In this document: positions 24,187 to 32,756 of the stretch, one piece after another | Layout of the letters: each line of letters begins with the position of its first letter | How positions within the stretch are numbered: the stretch's first letter is position 1 | Source of the DNA: Dehalococcoidia bacterium | GTDB lineage: Bacteria; Chloroflexota; Dehalococcoidia; Bin125 | NCBI GenBank assembly: GCA_022826965.1 | Contig: JAJDTU010000005.1 | Location: forward strand, 124,001-188,000 | Reading direction: 5' to 3' | Length of the DNA: 64,000 bases | Program-made: the position numbers and the translations under genes | Notes under the pieces: generated by a model | The model's input: the letters and a program-made list of their open reading frames with translations, nothing else | Told to the model about the DNA's origin: nothing | Database searches by the model: none

Positions 24187-25376
24187 TCTCCGCGCGGAAC
24201 CGCCGTCTGGAGGAATGCCTCCATGTTTCGCCGCGTCTCCGGCAGCGAATCGCCTCCGAATTTCTCCAGGATCGCGTCGGCGAGGACGAGCGCCAACATC
24301 GCCTCGACGATCACACCGGCAGCCGGCACGACGCAGACATCGGAGCGCTCATAGTGCGCTTCAACGCGCTCTCCGGTGGTCAGGTCGGCGGAGGGCAGGG
24401 GATGCGCCAGCGTGGCGATCGGTTTCACGGCGACCCGTACGACGAGGTCTTCGCCGTTTGAGATTCCGCCCTCGATGCCGCCGGCATGATTGGAACGCCT
24501 ACGCCAGGGATGGTCGCCCCAGGCGTCCTGCGGCAACACGACGTCGTGATAGCCGCGTCCCGTCAATGCTGCGCCAGTGAAGCCGTCACCGATTTCCACG
24601 CCCTTGAACGCGTTCATCGAGAGAATTGCCTGGCCGATCCGGCCGCTCAACTTGCGATCCCACTGCACATGCGAGCCCAGTCCGAACGGCACGCCGGCGA
24701 CTCTCGCCTCCAGCGTGCCGCCCAGCGTGTCGCCTTCCTGCTTGGCGGCGTTGATCGCATCGATCATCGCCTGGGTCACAGCGGCGTCGGTACATCTGAC
24801 GGGCGACTCCTCAACCGCATCCCAATCGACCTCTGCGTCCGGATCGAGGGCTACGCCGCCGATCTGGACGACGTGGCTATGGAACGAGCAGCCCAGCTCT
24901 TCGCACAGCCGCCGCGCGACGGCGCCGGCGCCGACGCGCGCGGCGCTCTCCCGGGCCGAGGCTCGCTCGAGGGAGTCGCGAACGTCATCGTATCCGTACT
25001 TCAGCGAAGCGGTGAGGTCGGCGTGACCGGGTCGGACTCGCGTGACCCGGGTAGGAGGCGGATCGACCGATTCAAGCGACATCGTCTCTCGCCAGGGCCG
25101 CTTATCGGGGCCCAGGCCCTTGTCGAAGTCACGGTTCTCGATCCAGAGTGCGACGGGGCTACCCATCGTTCGACCCTGACGCACGCCGCCGCGAATGTGC
25201 GCGTAGTCGGTCTCGATCTTCATCCGGCCGCCGCGCCCGTAGCCCTTCTGACGACGCGCAAGCTGCGCGCGAATCTGTGCCTCCGACAGCGGGAGCCCAG
25301 ACGGCACGCCGTCGACGATCACGGTCAGGCCGGGTCCGTGCGATTCGCCCGCGGTGAACCAGCGCAGACTGCCCAT
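24177..25376 (-). CDS. aroC: Chorismate synthase
   Basis: AroC converts 5-enolpyruvylshikimate-3-phosphate to chorismate using reduced FMN, the last step of the shared aromatic pathway. The 399-residue protein starts MGSLRWFTAGESHGPGL and contains RRQKGYGRGGRM, the signature ERASARESAARVGAGAVAR, and HAGGIEGGISNGEDLVVRVA in the C-terminal half. All are family hallmarks. The length is at the longer end of the bacterial range. Its start overlaps the stop of the preceding gene by one base, so it is part of the aroE-aroC-aroKB translational chain. Confidence 0.97.
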   Translation of the reverse strand: MGSLRWFTAGESHGPGLTVIVDGVPSGLPLSEAQIRAQLARRQKGYGRGGRMKIETDYAHIRGGVRQGRTMGSPVALWIENRDFDKGLGPDKRPWRETMSLESVDPPPTRVTRVRPGHADLTASLKYGYDDVRDSLERASARESAARVGAGAVARRLCEELGCSFHSHVVQIGGVALDPDAEVDWDAVEESPVRCTDAAVTQAMIDAINAAKQEGDTLGGTLEARVAGVPFGLGSHVQWDRKLSGRIGQAILSMNAFKGVEIGDGFTGAALTGRGYHDVVLPQDAWGDHPWRRRSNHAGGIEGGISNGEDLVVRVAVKPIATLAHPLPSADLTTGERVEAHYERSDVCVVPAAGVIVEAMLALVLADAILEKFGGDSLPETRRNMEAFLQTAVPRGEWP

Positions 25377-26044
25377 CAGTCGTTCCCCTGCTTCTCGGCG
25401 TCGGCGTCGGTCGTCTCCGTCACCATATCGGCGAAGCGGTCGGGAGGCAGTTCGATGGGACGCGGTTCGCCGGTCGGGGCACGATTAGCGATCGTCTCAA
25501 ACTCCCGAGCCAACACACCGGGCGGGAGATTCCAATCGAGGCTCATCGCGGCGGAGCGATCGGCCTCGACACAGAGGATCGGCAGCGCGCCGGCCTGGCC
25601 CTCGGCGTCGCGGAACGTGGTGTAGACATCGACCCGGACGTGATTGGGGCGGAAGTTGGGGATGTCGTAGAAGATCATCTCAACCAGCCGCAAGGCCGTG
25701 GAGTACGCGGTGTCGAGCGACGATGCGATTTGTTCACGCTGTCCGTCGACGGTCCCGAATTCGGCGTCCGCCGATGTACTGACGCGGACGTGGCGGGCCG
25801 AGGCTCCGACCAGGTTGAGGCCCTGCACGCCGGCCCAGACGTTTGCGCTGACATCCTTGGGCGGACGCTGGGTTCGCCAGTGTTCGATTTCCTGGTCGAG
25901 GATTCCCTGGATCGCTTCCATATCGTTCTGAGCCACGAGCTGACGCCAGAATCGGTGGGTCCTCGCTTCCTTGAACAACAGCAGTCCTACGGCGCCGAAG
26001 AACGCCGCGATCAAGGCGAAGCCGATCGTCACTCCCTCGCTCAT
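25376..26044 (-). CDS. Unknown membrane-anchored protein inside the aro cluster
   Basis: I do not recognise this 222-residue protein. A single hydrophobic helix near the N-terminus (about 6-25, FALIAAFFGAVGLLLF) would anchor it, with the rest probably cytoplasmic because the following residues are basic (KEARTHRFW). The middle has a helical segment (DMEAIQGILDQEIEHWRTQRPP) followed by a mixed region with strands such as HVRVDVYTTFRD and GALPILCVEADRS. The C-terminus is Pro/Glu-rich. It is locked into the operon by a 4-base overlap with aroE and a 1-base overlap with aroC. That suggests co-expression rather than function; no enzyme motif is visible. Confidence 0.8.
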   Translation of the reverse strand: MSEGVTIGFALIAAFFGAVGLLLFKEARTHRFWRQLVAQNDMEAIQGILDQEIEHWRTQRPPKDVSANVWAGVQGLNLVGASARHVRVSTSADAEFGTVDGQREQIASSLDTAYSTALRLVEMIFYDIPNFRPNHVRVDVYTTFRDAEGQAGALPILCVEADRSAAMSLDWNLPPGVLAREFETIANRAPTGEPRPIELPPDRFADMVTETTDADAEKQGND

Positions 26045-26901
26045 ACCCCGGATCCCGTCATCGCCGCTTCGGCCTCGGCCAGCATCACTTCGACCGGCGC
26101 TTCACGCTCGGTCCAGAGCTCAAACGCCGCGGCTCCCTGGTAGACCAGCATGGGCAGACCGCCGAGCGCTCCTCTGCCCGACGCGCGCGCCGCCTTGACC
26201 AGCGGCGTTTCGACCGGATTGGCGATCAGGTCTGCCACGAACGCCTCGTTCGACAGCTTGGCAAGATCGATGGGGATCTGTCCATCGGTCGCGCTCCCGT
26301 GGAGCCCCACCGATGTGCACTGCACGACGAGGTCGCAGCTCAGGAGTGCGTCCGCCACAGCGTCCTCGTCGGCACCCATTGAGCGCAAGGACACGCCGGC
26401 CGACGCCGAGGCGAGATCGTGCCGCAGCCGTCCCCCGCGAACGCCGGTGCGATTGATGATGGTCAGGCTCTCGACGCCACGCCAGATCAGTGCCCAGGCC
26501 ACCGCTCGGGCCGCGCCGCCGGCGCCCCAGAGCACTGCTCGAGCGCCCGCTGGATCGAAACCGGCCTCGGCCAACGACCGCTGGAAGCCGGTCACATCCG
26601 TGTTGTAGCCCTGCAGATGGCCGTCGTTGTTGACAATCGTGTTGATCGCGCCGACGAACCGAGCCGTCTCGTGCAGCCCGTCCATGTGACGCAGAGCGGC
26701 CTCTTTGTACGGGATCGTGATGTTTGCGCCGAGGGCATCCTCGCGACGCAGATCGTCGATGAAGCCTTCCAGTTCAGCGGGCTCGAGATCCCACGCGTCG
26801 TAACGGGCATCGAGACCGGACGCGTCGAATCCGGCCTGCTGAAAGCGCGGCGAAATGCTGTGCGCCACGGGATGGCCGATGACTCCGACGCGTAGCGTCA
26901 T
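26041..26901 (-). CDS. aroE: Shikimate dehydrogenase
   Basis: AroE reduces 3-dehydroshikimate to shikimate with NADPH. In 286 residues the substrate-binding serines lie in AHSISP (13-18, S15 and S17). The catalytic pair is Lys66 (IPYKE) and Asp102 (GYNTDVTG), and Asn87 in GAINTIVNN is conserved. The nucleotide-binding glycine turn is WGAGGAARA. The C-terminal GGLPMLVYQGAAAFELWTE is typical of the family. It overlaps mltG by 4 bases. It has the standard catalytic residues, so a true AroE is favoured over the quinate-linked YdiB variant. Confidence 0.96.
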   Translation of the reverse strand: MTLRVGVIGHPVAHSISPRFQQAGFDASGLDARYDAWDLEPAELEGFIDDLRREDALGANITIPYKEAALRHMDGLHETARFVGAINTIVNNDGHLQGYNTDVTGFQRSLAEAGFDPAGARAVLWGAGGAARAVAWALIWRGVESLTIINRTGVRGGRLRHDLASASAGVSLRSMGADEDAVADALLSCDLVVQCTSVGLHGSATDGQIPIDLAKLSNEAFVADLIANPVETPLVKAARASGRGALGGLPMLVYQGAAAFELWTEREAPVEVMLAEAEAAMTGSGV

Positions 26902-27971
26902 CTCGAAGCTCCGCGATAGCGCTCGATGTTGGCCTGGTGTTCCTCGAACGTGACCGCGAAGGCATGGGTTCCATCGCCCTTGGCAAAGAAAAACAGGTAG
27001 GGCACGTTCGCCGGACTTGCGGCTGCCTCGATCGATGCCAGACCGGGCGAAGCGATTGGCGTCGGCGGCAGACCGGCCGATCGGTAGGTGTTGTAGGGCG
27101 ACTCGAGCCGAAGGTCAGCCACCGTCAGCTCCTGCTTCCACCAGTCTCCCTCCGTGCCGACGGCGTATTGCACGGTGGAGTCCATCTGCAACAGCATGCC
27201 GGCGTCGAGTCGATTCCAGATCACCGCCGACACCAGTGCGCGTTCAGCGTCTTCGATCACTTCTCGTTCAATGATCGACGCAATGATCAGGATTTCGTGC
27301 AGCGAGCGACCGGAGGCGTCGATCTGTCGCCGCAGCGGCTGGGTGAGCGAATCGTCGAATCGCGCGAGCATCAGCCGGATGACATCTTCCTCGGAACCGT
27401 CGAGCGGGAAGGAGTAGGCGCTGGGGAAGAGGTAACCCTCGAGAGACGCGCCAGGCGGTCGATTGGCCGCCAGTGAGCCGGCACCGAGCTCATCGGAAAC
27501 GGTGTCCAACGCCGCCCGGAACGCACCGGCGTTGACCACGTTGGACCGTGTGAGCCGTTCCGTCACCTGCTCGAGCCTCAACCCCTCCGGGATCACCACG
27601 CGCAGCGGTGAAGTCTCCCCTGAGTGTATGCGTCTGAGGATCTCAAACGTCGTCAGCCCGGCCTCGAACGTGTAGTCGCCGGGCTCGAGCCGTGATTCCC
27701 AGCCGAGCAGGGAGGCCAGCAGCTCAAAGCGAGTGTGAGAGCCGATCGCGTCGGCCGCTTCAAGTCGACGCGCGATTGAGGCCGCGGAGTCGCCGAGGGC
27801 GATTGAGACCGAGGAAGGGCCGTAGGTCGGTTCAGCGGCCCCGGGGTCCAACTCCGTGAGCAACCGCTCGGAAGGAGTCCTCGATACGGCCACCGTCGCG
27901 GTGGCAGCGGCCAGGACGGCAACCACCAGCACCAGGGTCGCCACGGCCAAGCGCCAGCGCGAGTTGGTCAT
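26898..27971 (-). CDS. mltG: Endolytic murein transglycosylase
   Basis: MltG cleaves nascent glycan strands at the outer face of the cytoplasmic membrane and so sets strand length. The 357-residue protein has one N-terminal membrane helix (about 8-29), a LysM-like segment, and the YceG core. In the core, EGLRLEQVTERL and LEGYLFPSAYSF are family motifs, and IIASIIEREV holds the catalytic Glu235. WNRLDAGMLLQMDSTVQYA and YNTYRSAGLPPTPIASPG complete the signature. Its presence indicates a peptidoglycan wall. It overlaps aroE by 4 bases and ruvX by 1 base, an order (ruvX-mltG-aroE) seen in several phyla. Confidence 0.95.
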   Translation of the reverse strand: MTNSRWRLAVATLVLVVAVLAAATATVAVSRTPSERLLTELDPGAAEPTYGPSSVSIALGDSAASIARRLEAADAIGSHTRFELLASLLGWESRLEPGDYTFEAGLTTFEILRRIHSGETSPLRVVIPEGLRLEQVTERLTRSNVVNAGAFRAALDTVSDELGAGSLAANRPPGASLEGYLFPSAYSFPLDGSEEDVIRLMLARFDDSLTQPLRRQIDASGRSLHEILIIASIIEREVIEDAERALVSAVIWNRLDAGMLLQMDSTVQYAVGTEGDWWKQELTVADLRLESPYNTYRSAGLPPTPIASPGLASIEAAASPANVPYLFFFAKGDGTHAFAVTFEEHQANIERYRGASR

Positions 27972-28483
27972 CAGATCTCAGCATCCACGCGCGCCTGCGC
28001 GCGTCTGCCCTGTTCGCTGTCAAGCCAACGTTGGAGGATCCGCGCCGCGGCGGCGGCGTGGGATCGCTCACGCTCACGACGTTGGCGTTGGACGCTCCTG
28101 CGACCGGGCGAGCGCGCCTTGCGGCCGCGGTCTACGTTCGCCGCGAGGCTGGTCTCTGTTTCGATGTGGCTGGAAAAGCGTTCGTCTTGCGCCACGCACG
28201 TCGCACCGAGTGCGAACGCCAGCGCCTCGCCGAATTCGCGAAACGCCCGCGCCTGAACGTCCTCGCGCCCGTCAGCGCGCAACGGAACTCCGATCACGAG
28301 AGCGGATACCTGTTCGCCGCCCAGCAGATCGCGCAGGGCTTGCACGGTTGCCCCGTCACCGGCGCTGCGGTCCAGTGTTCCCACCGGCAAGGCGAGGGTT
28401 GAATCGAGTCCAGCCCGAGCCACGCCGACCCAGCGCTCGCCCGGGTCGATCCCTACCGCGCAACCATCCGTCGTGCGCGACAT
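27971..28483 (-). CDS. ruvX: RuvX/YqgF-family Holliday-junction-resolvase-like protein, altered active site
   Basis: This is a member of the RNase H-like YqgF family, linked to pre-16S rRNA 5' processing and proposed as a Holliday junction resolvase. In 170 residues the first catalytic segment is GIDPGERWVG (Asp13), the second strand is VIGVPLRADG, and DERFSS gives Asp100 and Glu101. The final helix normally starts with a catalytic Asp (xDSAxA..IL); here the aligned residue is His142 in RSHAAAAARIL. The loop before it is enlarged and very basic (residues about 119-141). The enzyme may be inactive or use another residue. The neighbours alaS and mltG are classic for this family. Confidence 0.9.
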   Translation of the reverse strand: MSRTTDGCAVGIDPGERWVGVARAGLDSTLALPVGTLDRSAGDGATVQALRDLLGGEQVSALVIGVPLRADGREDVQARAFREFGEALAFALGATCVAQDERFSSHIETETSLAANVDRGRKARSPGRRSVQRQRRERERSHAAAAARILQRWLDSEQGRRAQARVDAEI

Positions 28484-28492
28484 GAACGCGCC

Positions 28493-31141
28493 CTATCCAA
28501 GCTGCTCCCGGACCGCGTCGGTCACAGCGGCCAACGCATCGTCGAGCTTGTCGGCATCTCGCCCTCCGGCCTGGGCCATGTCGGGCGCTCCACCACCGCC
28601 GCCCCCGGCGATCCGGGCAATCCCGCCGATCAACTTGCCAGAGTTGATCCCCTCGCGGACTGCGCCTTCAGTTGCCATCGCGACGAACAGCGGTCGATCG
28701 TTGGCCACTGCGCCGAGCACGATCACGCCGTCGCGGCCGCTCTCCGTCATCCGTCGGCGCACCTCGTCGCCTGCGCGACGGAGCGCGTCCGCAGACTCGA
28801 CCGCCACGACTCCCGAGGTCACGGAGACCGGGCCGACCTGGACTGCCGCGGCGGCCAGTTCCTCGGCGACGGTTGCGCCGGTCTTGGCCTCGACCGCCTG
28901 TAGTCGACGCCTCAGCTCGGTGGCCTCGGCCTGTAACTGGGCGATTCGATCGCCGGCGGTGTCCGGAGTGGCCTTAACGAAGGAGGCAATGTCCGAGAGG
29001 GCATCGAGCCGGCCGTCGGTCCAGGCCGACGCTGCTGCCCCGGTGAGCGCCTCGATGCGGCGCAGCCCGGCGCCAACGCTGCCCTCGGAGATGATCTGGA
29101 AGGCGCCGACGAATCCGGTCGCCGGTGCGTGGGTTCCGCCGCAGAGCTCCTTGGAGAAACAGTCGTGCACGTGCGGCGCAGGATCGCAGATCTCGACAAC
29201 GCGCACAGCCGTCTCGTACTTTTCTCCGAAGATCGCCATTGCGCCGGTCTTGAGCGCGTCGTCGTAGGACATCTCACTGGTCGCCACGGGAATGTTGTCG
29301 CGGATTCGTTCCTGCACGAGCTGCTGGACTGTGCGCAGATCGGCCGGCGAGGGCGCCTCGGGCTGGGTGTAATCGAAACGCAAGTGGTCGGGTGCGACCA
29401 GGGACCCAGCTTGGCGGACGTGGTCGCCGAGCACCTGGCGCAGCGCGGCATGGAGCAGGTGGGTCGCCGTGTGGTTGCGGGCCGCGTCTGCCCGGCGCGC
29501 TCGGCTCACGGTGGCGGTGAGGCGATCGCCGACAGCGATGCCGCCGGATGTCACCTTGCCCGCGTGGGCGATGACATCGCCGAAGCCGCGAGTGTCCTCG
29601 ATCTCGACCTGCAGGTTCTCAGCGCGTAGCCAGCCCGCGTCGCCGACTTGTCCGCCGCCCTCCGGGTAGAACGGCGTGCGGTCGAGCACGACGCTCACAT
29701 CTTCGCCAACCGAAGCGCGCGCCACGCGTTCACCATCGGACACGATGGCGACGACTTCGGCCTCGGCCTCGATCGAGTCGTAGCCCGTGAACGCCGTTGC
29801 GACTTCCAGTTCCGCGTATTGGCCCGACTCCTCGTCGTAGGCGAAGGTCGCCTGCTGACGGGATCGCTCTCGCTGCTCCTCGAGGGCCGACTCAAACTCG
29901 GTGCGGACGCGCTCCTCGTCGTCGAGCGCGCTGTGTTCTCGCGCAACCTCAGCGGTCACCTCGAAGGGCAGTCCATAGGTGTCGTACAGCTCGAATGCGT
30001 CGCGTCCACGAATCGTCCCGGAATCCAGTTCGGCAATCCGACCCTCGAGCAACGATCGGCCGGTCGACAGGGTGCGTCGGAATCTGTGCTCTTCCTGGTC
30101 GAGCACATTCGCAACGAGTGACGCATGCTCGTCCAACTCGGGGTACCAGGCGGCCATCACTTCGCGCACCCGGATGGCCAGGTCGGAGAGCAGGTCGTCG
30201 CGAATGCCGATCGAGTCGGCCATGTACAGGGCTCGGCGAATCAGGCGGCGCAGGACGTAGCCACGACCTTCGTTGCCGGGGATTGCGCCGTCGGCGATCA
30301 GGAAGGTCATGGCCCGGCCATGCTCGGCCACGACTCGCATCGCGCGGCGCTGTGATTCGTCGGCGCTGTGGTACTCGAGGTCGCAGCGTCCGCCGATGTA
30401 GTCGAGCAGCGGAACGAATAGGTCGGTGTCGTACAGGTTGTCCTTGTCCTGGAGCATCATCGCCCAGCGCTCGAGGCCGGCGCCGGTGTCGATGCTCTGG
30501 GCAGGCAGGTCTTCGCGTGTGCCGTCGTCGAACCTCGTCCACTGCATGAAGACGAGATTCCAGATCTCCAGCCACTTCTCCTCGGCCTCGGCAGGGCCGG
30601 TGCCCTCGCGATAGCCGGGTCGCATGTCGTAGTGCAGTTCGGAGCAGGGACCGCAGGGACCGGTCGGTCCGGCAGCCCAGAAGTTGCCCTGATCGGCGCC
30701 GTAGCGGTAGATCTTCGAGTCGGGCAGGCCGATCTTCTTCCACTGGTCGTAGGCGAAATCGTCGTCGGTGAACACCGTGGCGACCAGCCGCTCCGGTTCG
30801 ATCCCGATCACATCCGTCACGAGCTCCCAGGCCCAGACCTGCGCCTCGGCCTTGAAGTAATCGCCGAGCGAAAAGTTGCCGAGCATCTCGAACATGGTCA
30901 GATGCGACGCATCGCCCACTTCGTCAATGTCGGTCGTGCGGAAGCACTTCTGGATCGAGGTCAAGCGATGATGCGGCGGCTGCGATTCACCGAGGAAGTA
31001 GGGCTTGAACGGCACCATGCCGGCGCTCGTGAACAGCAAGGTCGGGTCGCCGGGCGCCGTCAGCGGCGCCGATGCCACGGCGAGATGGTCTCGCTGCACG
31101 AAAAAGTCTGTGAAGGTCTGGCGAATGGTCTGTGCGTCCAT
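28493..31141 (-). CDS. alaS: Alanyl-tRNA synthetase
   Basis: AlaRS charges tRNA-Ala and edits Ser and Gly. The 882-residue length is typical. The class II core contains RLTSIQKCFRTTDIDEVG (59-76) and FFVQRDHLAV near the start. The editing domain has the four zinc ligands H557 and H561 (HTATH) and C667 and H671 (CGGTH). The C-Ala domain ends with a glycine-rich GGGGGGAPDMAQAGG and a final helix. It is the first gene of the eight-gene minus-strand run, followed by ruvX after 9 bases. A -10-like box lies about 75 bases upstream. Confidence 0.98.
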   Translation of the reverse strand: MDAQTIRQTFTDFFVQRDHLAVASAPLTAPGDPTLLFTSAGMVPFKPYFLGESQPPHHRLTSIQKCFRTTDIDEVGDASHLTMFEMLGNFSLGDYFKAEAQVWAWELVTDVIGIEPERLVATVFTDDDFAYDQWKKIGLPDSKIYRYGADQGNFWAAGPTGPCGPCSELHYDMRPGYREGTGPAEAEEKWLEIWNLVFMQWTRFDDGTREDLPAQSIDTGAGLERWAMMLQDKDNLYDTDLFVPLLDYIGGRCDLEYHSADESQRRAMRVVAEHGRAMTFLIADGAIPGNEGRGYVLRRLIRRALYMADSIGIRDDLLSDLAIRVREVMAAWYPELDEHASLVANVLDQEEHRFRRTLSTGRSLLEGRIAELDSGTIRGRDAFELYDTYGLPFEVTAEVAREHSALDDEERVRTEFESALEEQRERSRQQATFAYDEESGQYAELEVATAFTGYDSIEAEAEVVAIVSDGERVARASVGEDVSVVLDRTPFYPEGGGQVGDAGWLRAENLQVEIEDTRGFGDVIAHAGKVTSGGIAVGDRLTATVSRARRADAARNHTATHLLHAALRQVLGDHVRQAGSLVAPDHLRFDYTQPEAPSPADLRTVQQLVQERIRDNIPVATSEMSYDDALKTGAMAIFGEKYETAVRVVEICDPAPHVHDCFSKELCGGTHAPATGFVGAFQIISEGSVGAGLRRIEALTGAAASAWTDGRLDALSDIASFVKATPDTAGDRIAQLQAEATELRRRLQAVEAKTGATVAEELAAAAVQVGPVSVTSGVVAVESADALRRAGDEVRRRMTESGRDGVIVLGAVANDRPLFVAMATEGAVREGINSGKLIGGIARIAGGGGGGAPDMAQAGGRDADKLDDALAAVTDAVREQLG

Positions 31142-31216
31142 AGCTGGGCAGCCGCCTTGGAGATTGATCCACGCACGCTCAAGCCGGTCCGCGCAACGGG
31201 CGGCTCGCAGGATTCG

Positions 31217-31222
31217 AGTATA
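31217..31222 (-). promoter_or_regulatory. Candidate -10 box for the alaS operon
   Basis: The minus strand reads TGCGTATACTC here, matching the -10 consensus at 5 of 6 positions. Transcription would begin near 31210, giving a 70-base leader for alaS. No clear -35 is seen. The identical 11 bases precede the PHP gene (282-292). Confidence 0.35.
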
Positions 31223-31337
31223 CGCAGCGGCGGGTCAGCCGAATGAGGTTGAATCAACCGGGCCATGCCATCGGTTGACAGTCCGTAAACTGGCTACCTA
31301 GCGTTACTGCACCGGTCCGCTGGAATCGGAGCCCCGA

Positions 31338-32756
31338 TTGAGTTCCGACGACGATCCGCCAGAACCTGAATTGTCCGCGCAGATCACCGCCATCGTGCTG
31401 GCCGCGGGACGGGGCCAACGCCTGCGCTCGAGCGTACCCAAGCCTGCCTATCCGATCTGCGGCCGCGCAATGGCCGCGCACGTACTCCACGCCCTCGCCG
31501 AGGCCGGCATCAGACGCGCCGTCGTCGTGGTTCCACCAGATGAGGACGGCGACATCGTTCGAAACGTGGTCGCCGACGACTCCGGCTGCGTTGCGTTGAC
31601 GTTCGCGGTTCAGCAGCAGGCGCGAGGTACTGCTGACGCTGTTCTCGCGGCGCGGGACGTGGTAGCGACGTCGCACGTGCTTGTTGTCAACGGCGACCTG
31701 CCGTTGTTGACGGCCGGTCATCTGCGCCCCCTGCTTGCGTCGACTGGCGCAGACGCGACGATCGCGACTGCAGCGATGGAAGAACCCGCCCGGATGGGAC
31801 GTATCGTCCGAGGCGCGGGCGGTGGCCTGAGCAGAATCGTGGAATGGCGAAACGCCAGCGAGGAGGAACGCTGCATCCGGGAGGTCAATCTCGGCTTCTA
31901 CCTGTTCCGTGCCGACTTCCTCTGGCCCGAGCTGGAGCGAATCGTGGCCGGCGCAACCGAGGACGGTGAAGCCTACGCCACCGACGCCATCCCGGTTGCC
32001 GTCGCAGGAGGGAGCGCCTGCGCTGTCGAGGTCCCGGTCGGCGACATCCGTCTGAACGTCGAAACGCCGCCTGACGCCGCCGCGGCGGAAGCGGTCATGC
32101 GCACTCGCATACTCAACCAACTGCTCGATTCGGGCGTCCACATTCGAGATCCGCAAGCGACCTGGATTGACGCACAGGCCGAGATCGAGTCGGGCGCCAC
32201 GATCGAGCCGGGCACACACATTCGAGGCAGAAGCGTCATCGGCGAGGGTTCGCGGGTCGGTCCGAATGCGATCATTGAGGGTGTGAAGATCGGCAAGGAC
32301 TGCGTTGTCGAGTCCTGCACGATTCGGGACTCCACGCTGTGCGATTCGGTGGAGGTCGGCCCCTACACCACGATTCGACCAGGTTGCGAGATCGAGTCCA
32401 ATGTCCACATCGGTACTCACGCCGAGCTGAAGCAGGCCCATCTCCGTGAGGGAGTCCAGGTCGGCCACTTCTGCTACCTGGGAGACGCCGATGTCGGCGC
32501 ACGAACGAACATCGGCGCGGGCGCGATCACCTGCAACTTCGACGGACAGCTCAAGCAGCGCACGATCATCGGGGAGGATGCGTTCATCGGCTCCGACACG
32601 ATGTTGATCGCTCCAGTTCGCATCGGCAATCGAGCCCGGACCGGCGCAGCGGCGGTGGTCAAGAGGGACGTACCGGACGGCGCCAACGCCGTCGGGCATC
32701 CGGCCCGTGTGACGTCATCGCGACGCACGCGCGGCACAGCCAAGGATGACCAATGA
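31338..32756 (+). CDS. glmU: Bifunctional UDP-N-acetylglucosamine pyrophosphorylase / glucosamine-1-phosphate acetyltransferase
   Basis: GlmU makes UDP-GlcNAc for the cell wall. The N-terminal uridylyltransferase has LAAGRGQRLRSSVPK (21-35) and VNGDLPLL. The C-terminal left-handed beta-helix begins near 260, with repeats such as IGEGSRVGPNAIIEG. It keeps the acetyltransferase His377 in VGHFCYLGDA, then NIGAGAITCNFDG and KQRTIIGEDAFIGSDTMLIAPV. The start is TTG at 31338, supported by GGAG 6 bases upstream. A 15-residue acidic lead precedes the first conserved strand. The stop overlaps the next start by 4 bases. glmS (50672) supplies the same pathway. Confidence 0.95.
   Translation: MSSDDDPPEPELSAQITAIVLAAGRGQRLRSSVPKPAYPICGRAMAAHVLHALAEAGIRRAVVVVPPDEDGDIVRNVVADDSGCVALTFAVQQQARGTADAVLAARDVVATSHVLVVNGDLPLLTAGHLRPLLASTGADATIATAAMEEPARMGRIVRGAGGGLSRIVEWRNASEEERCIREVNLGFYLFRADFLWPELERIVAGATEDGEAYATDAIPVAVAGGSACAVEVPVGDIRLNVETPPDAAAAEAVMRTRILNQLLDSGVHIRDPQATWIDAQAEIESGATIEPGTHIRGRSVIGEGSRVGPNAIIEGVKIGKDCVVESCTIRDSTLCDSVEVGPYTTIRPGCEIESNVHIGTHAELKQAHLREGVQVGHFCYLGDADVGARTNIGAGAITCNFDGQLKQRTIIGEDAFIGSDTMLIAPVRIGNRARTGAAAVVKRDVPDGANAVGHPARVTSSRRTRGTAKDDQ

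Noticed and set aside
31275-31304. Perfect TTGACA before glmU
   Set aside because: The bases at the expected -10 position (CTAGCG) are poor, so I did not list it as a promoter, although it may contribute to glmU expression.
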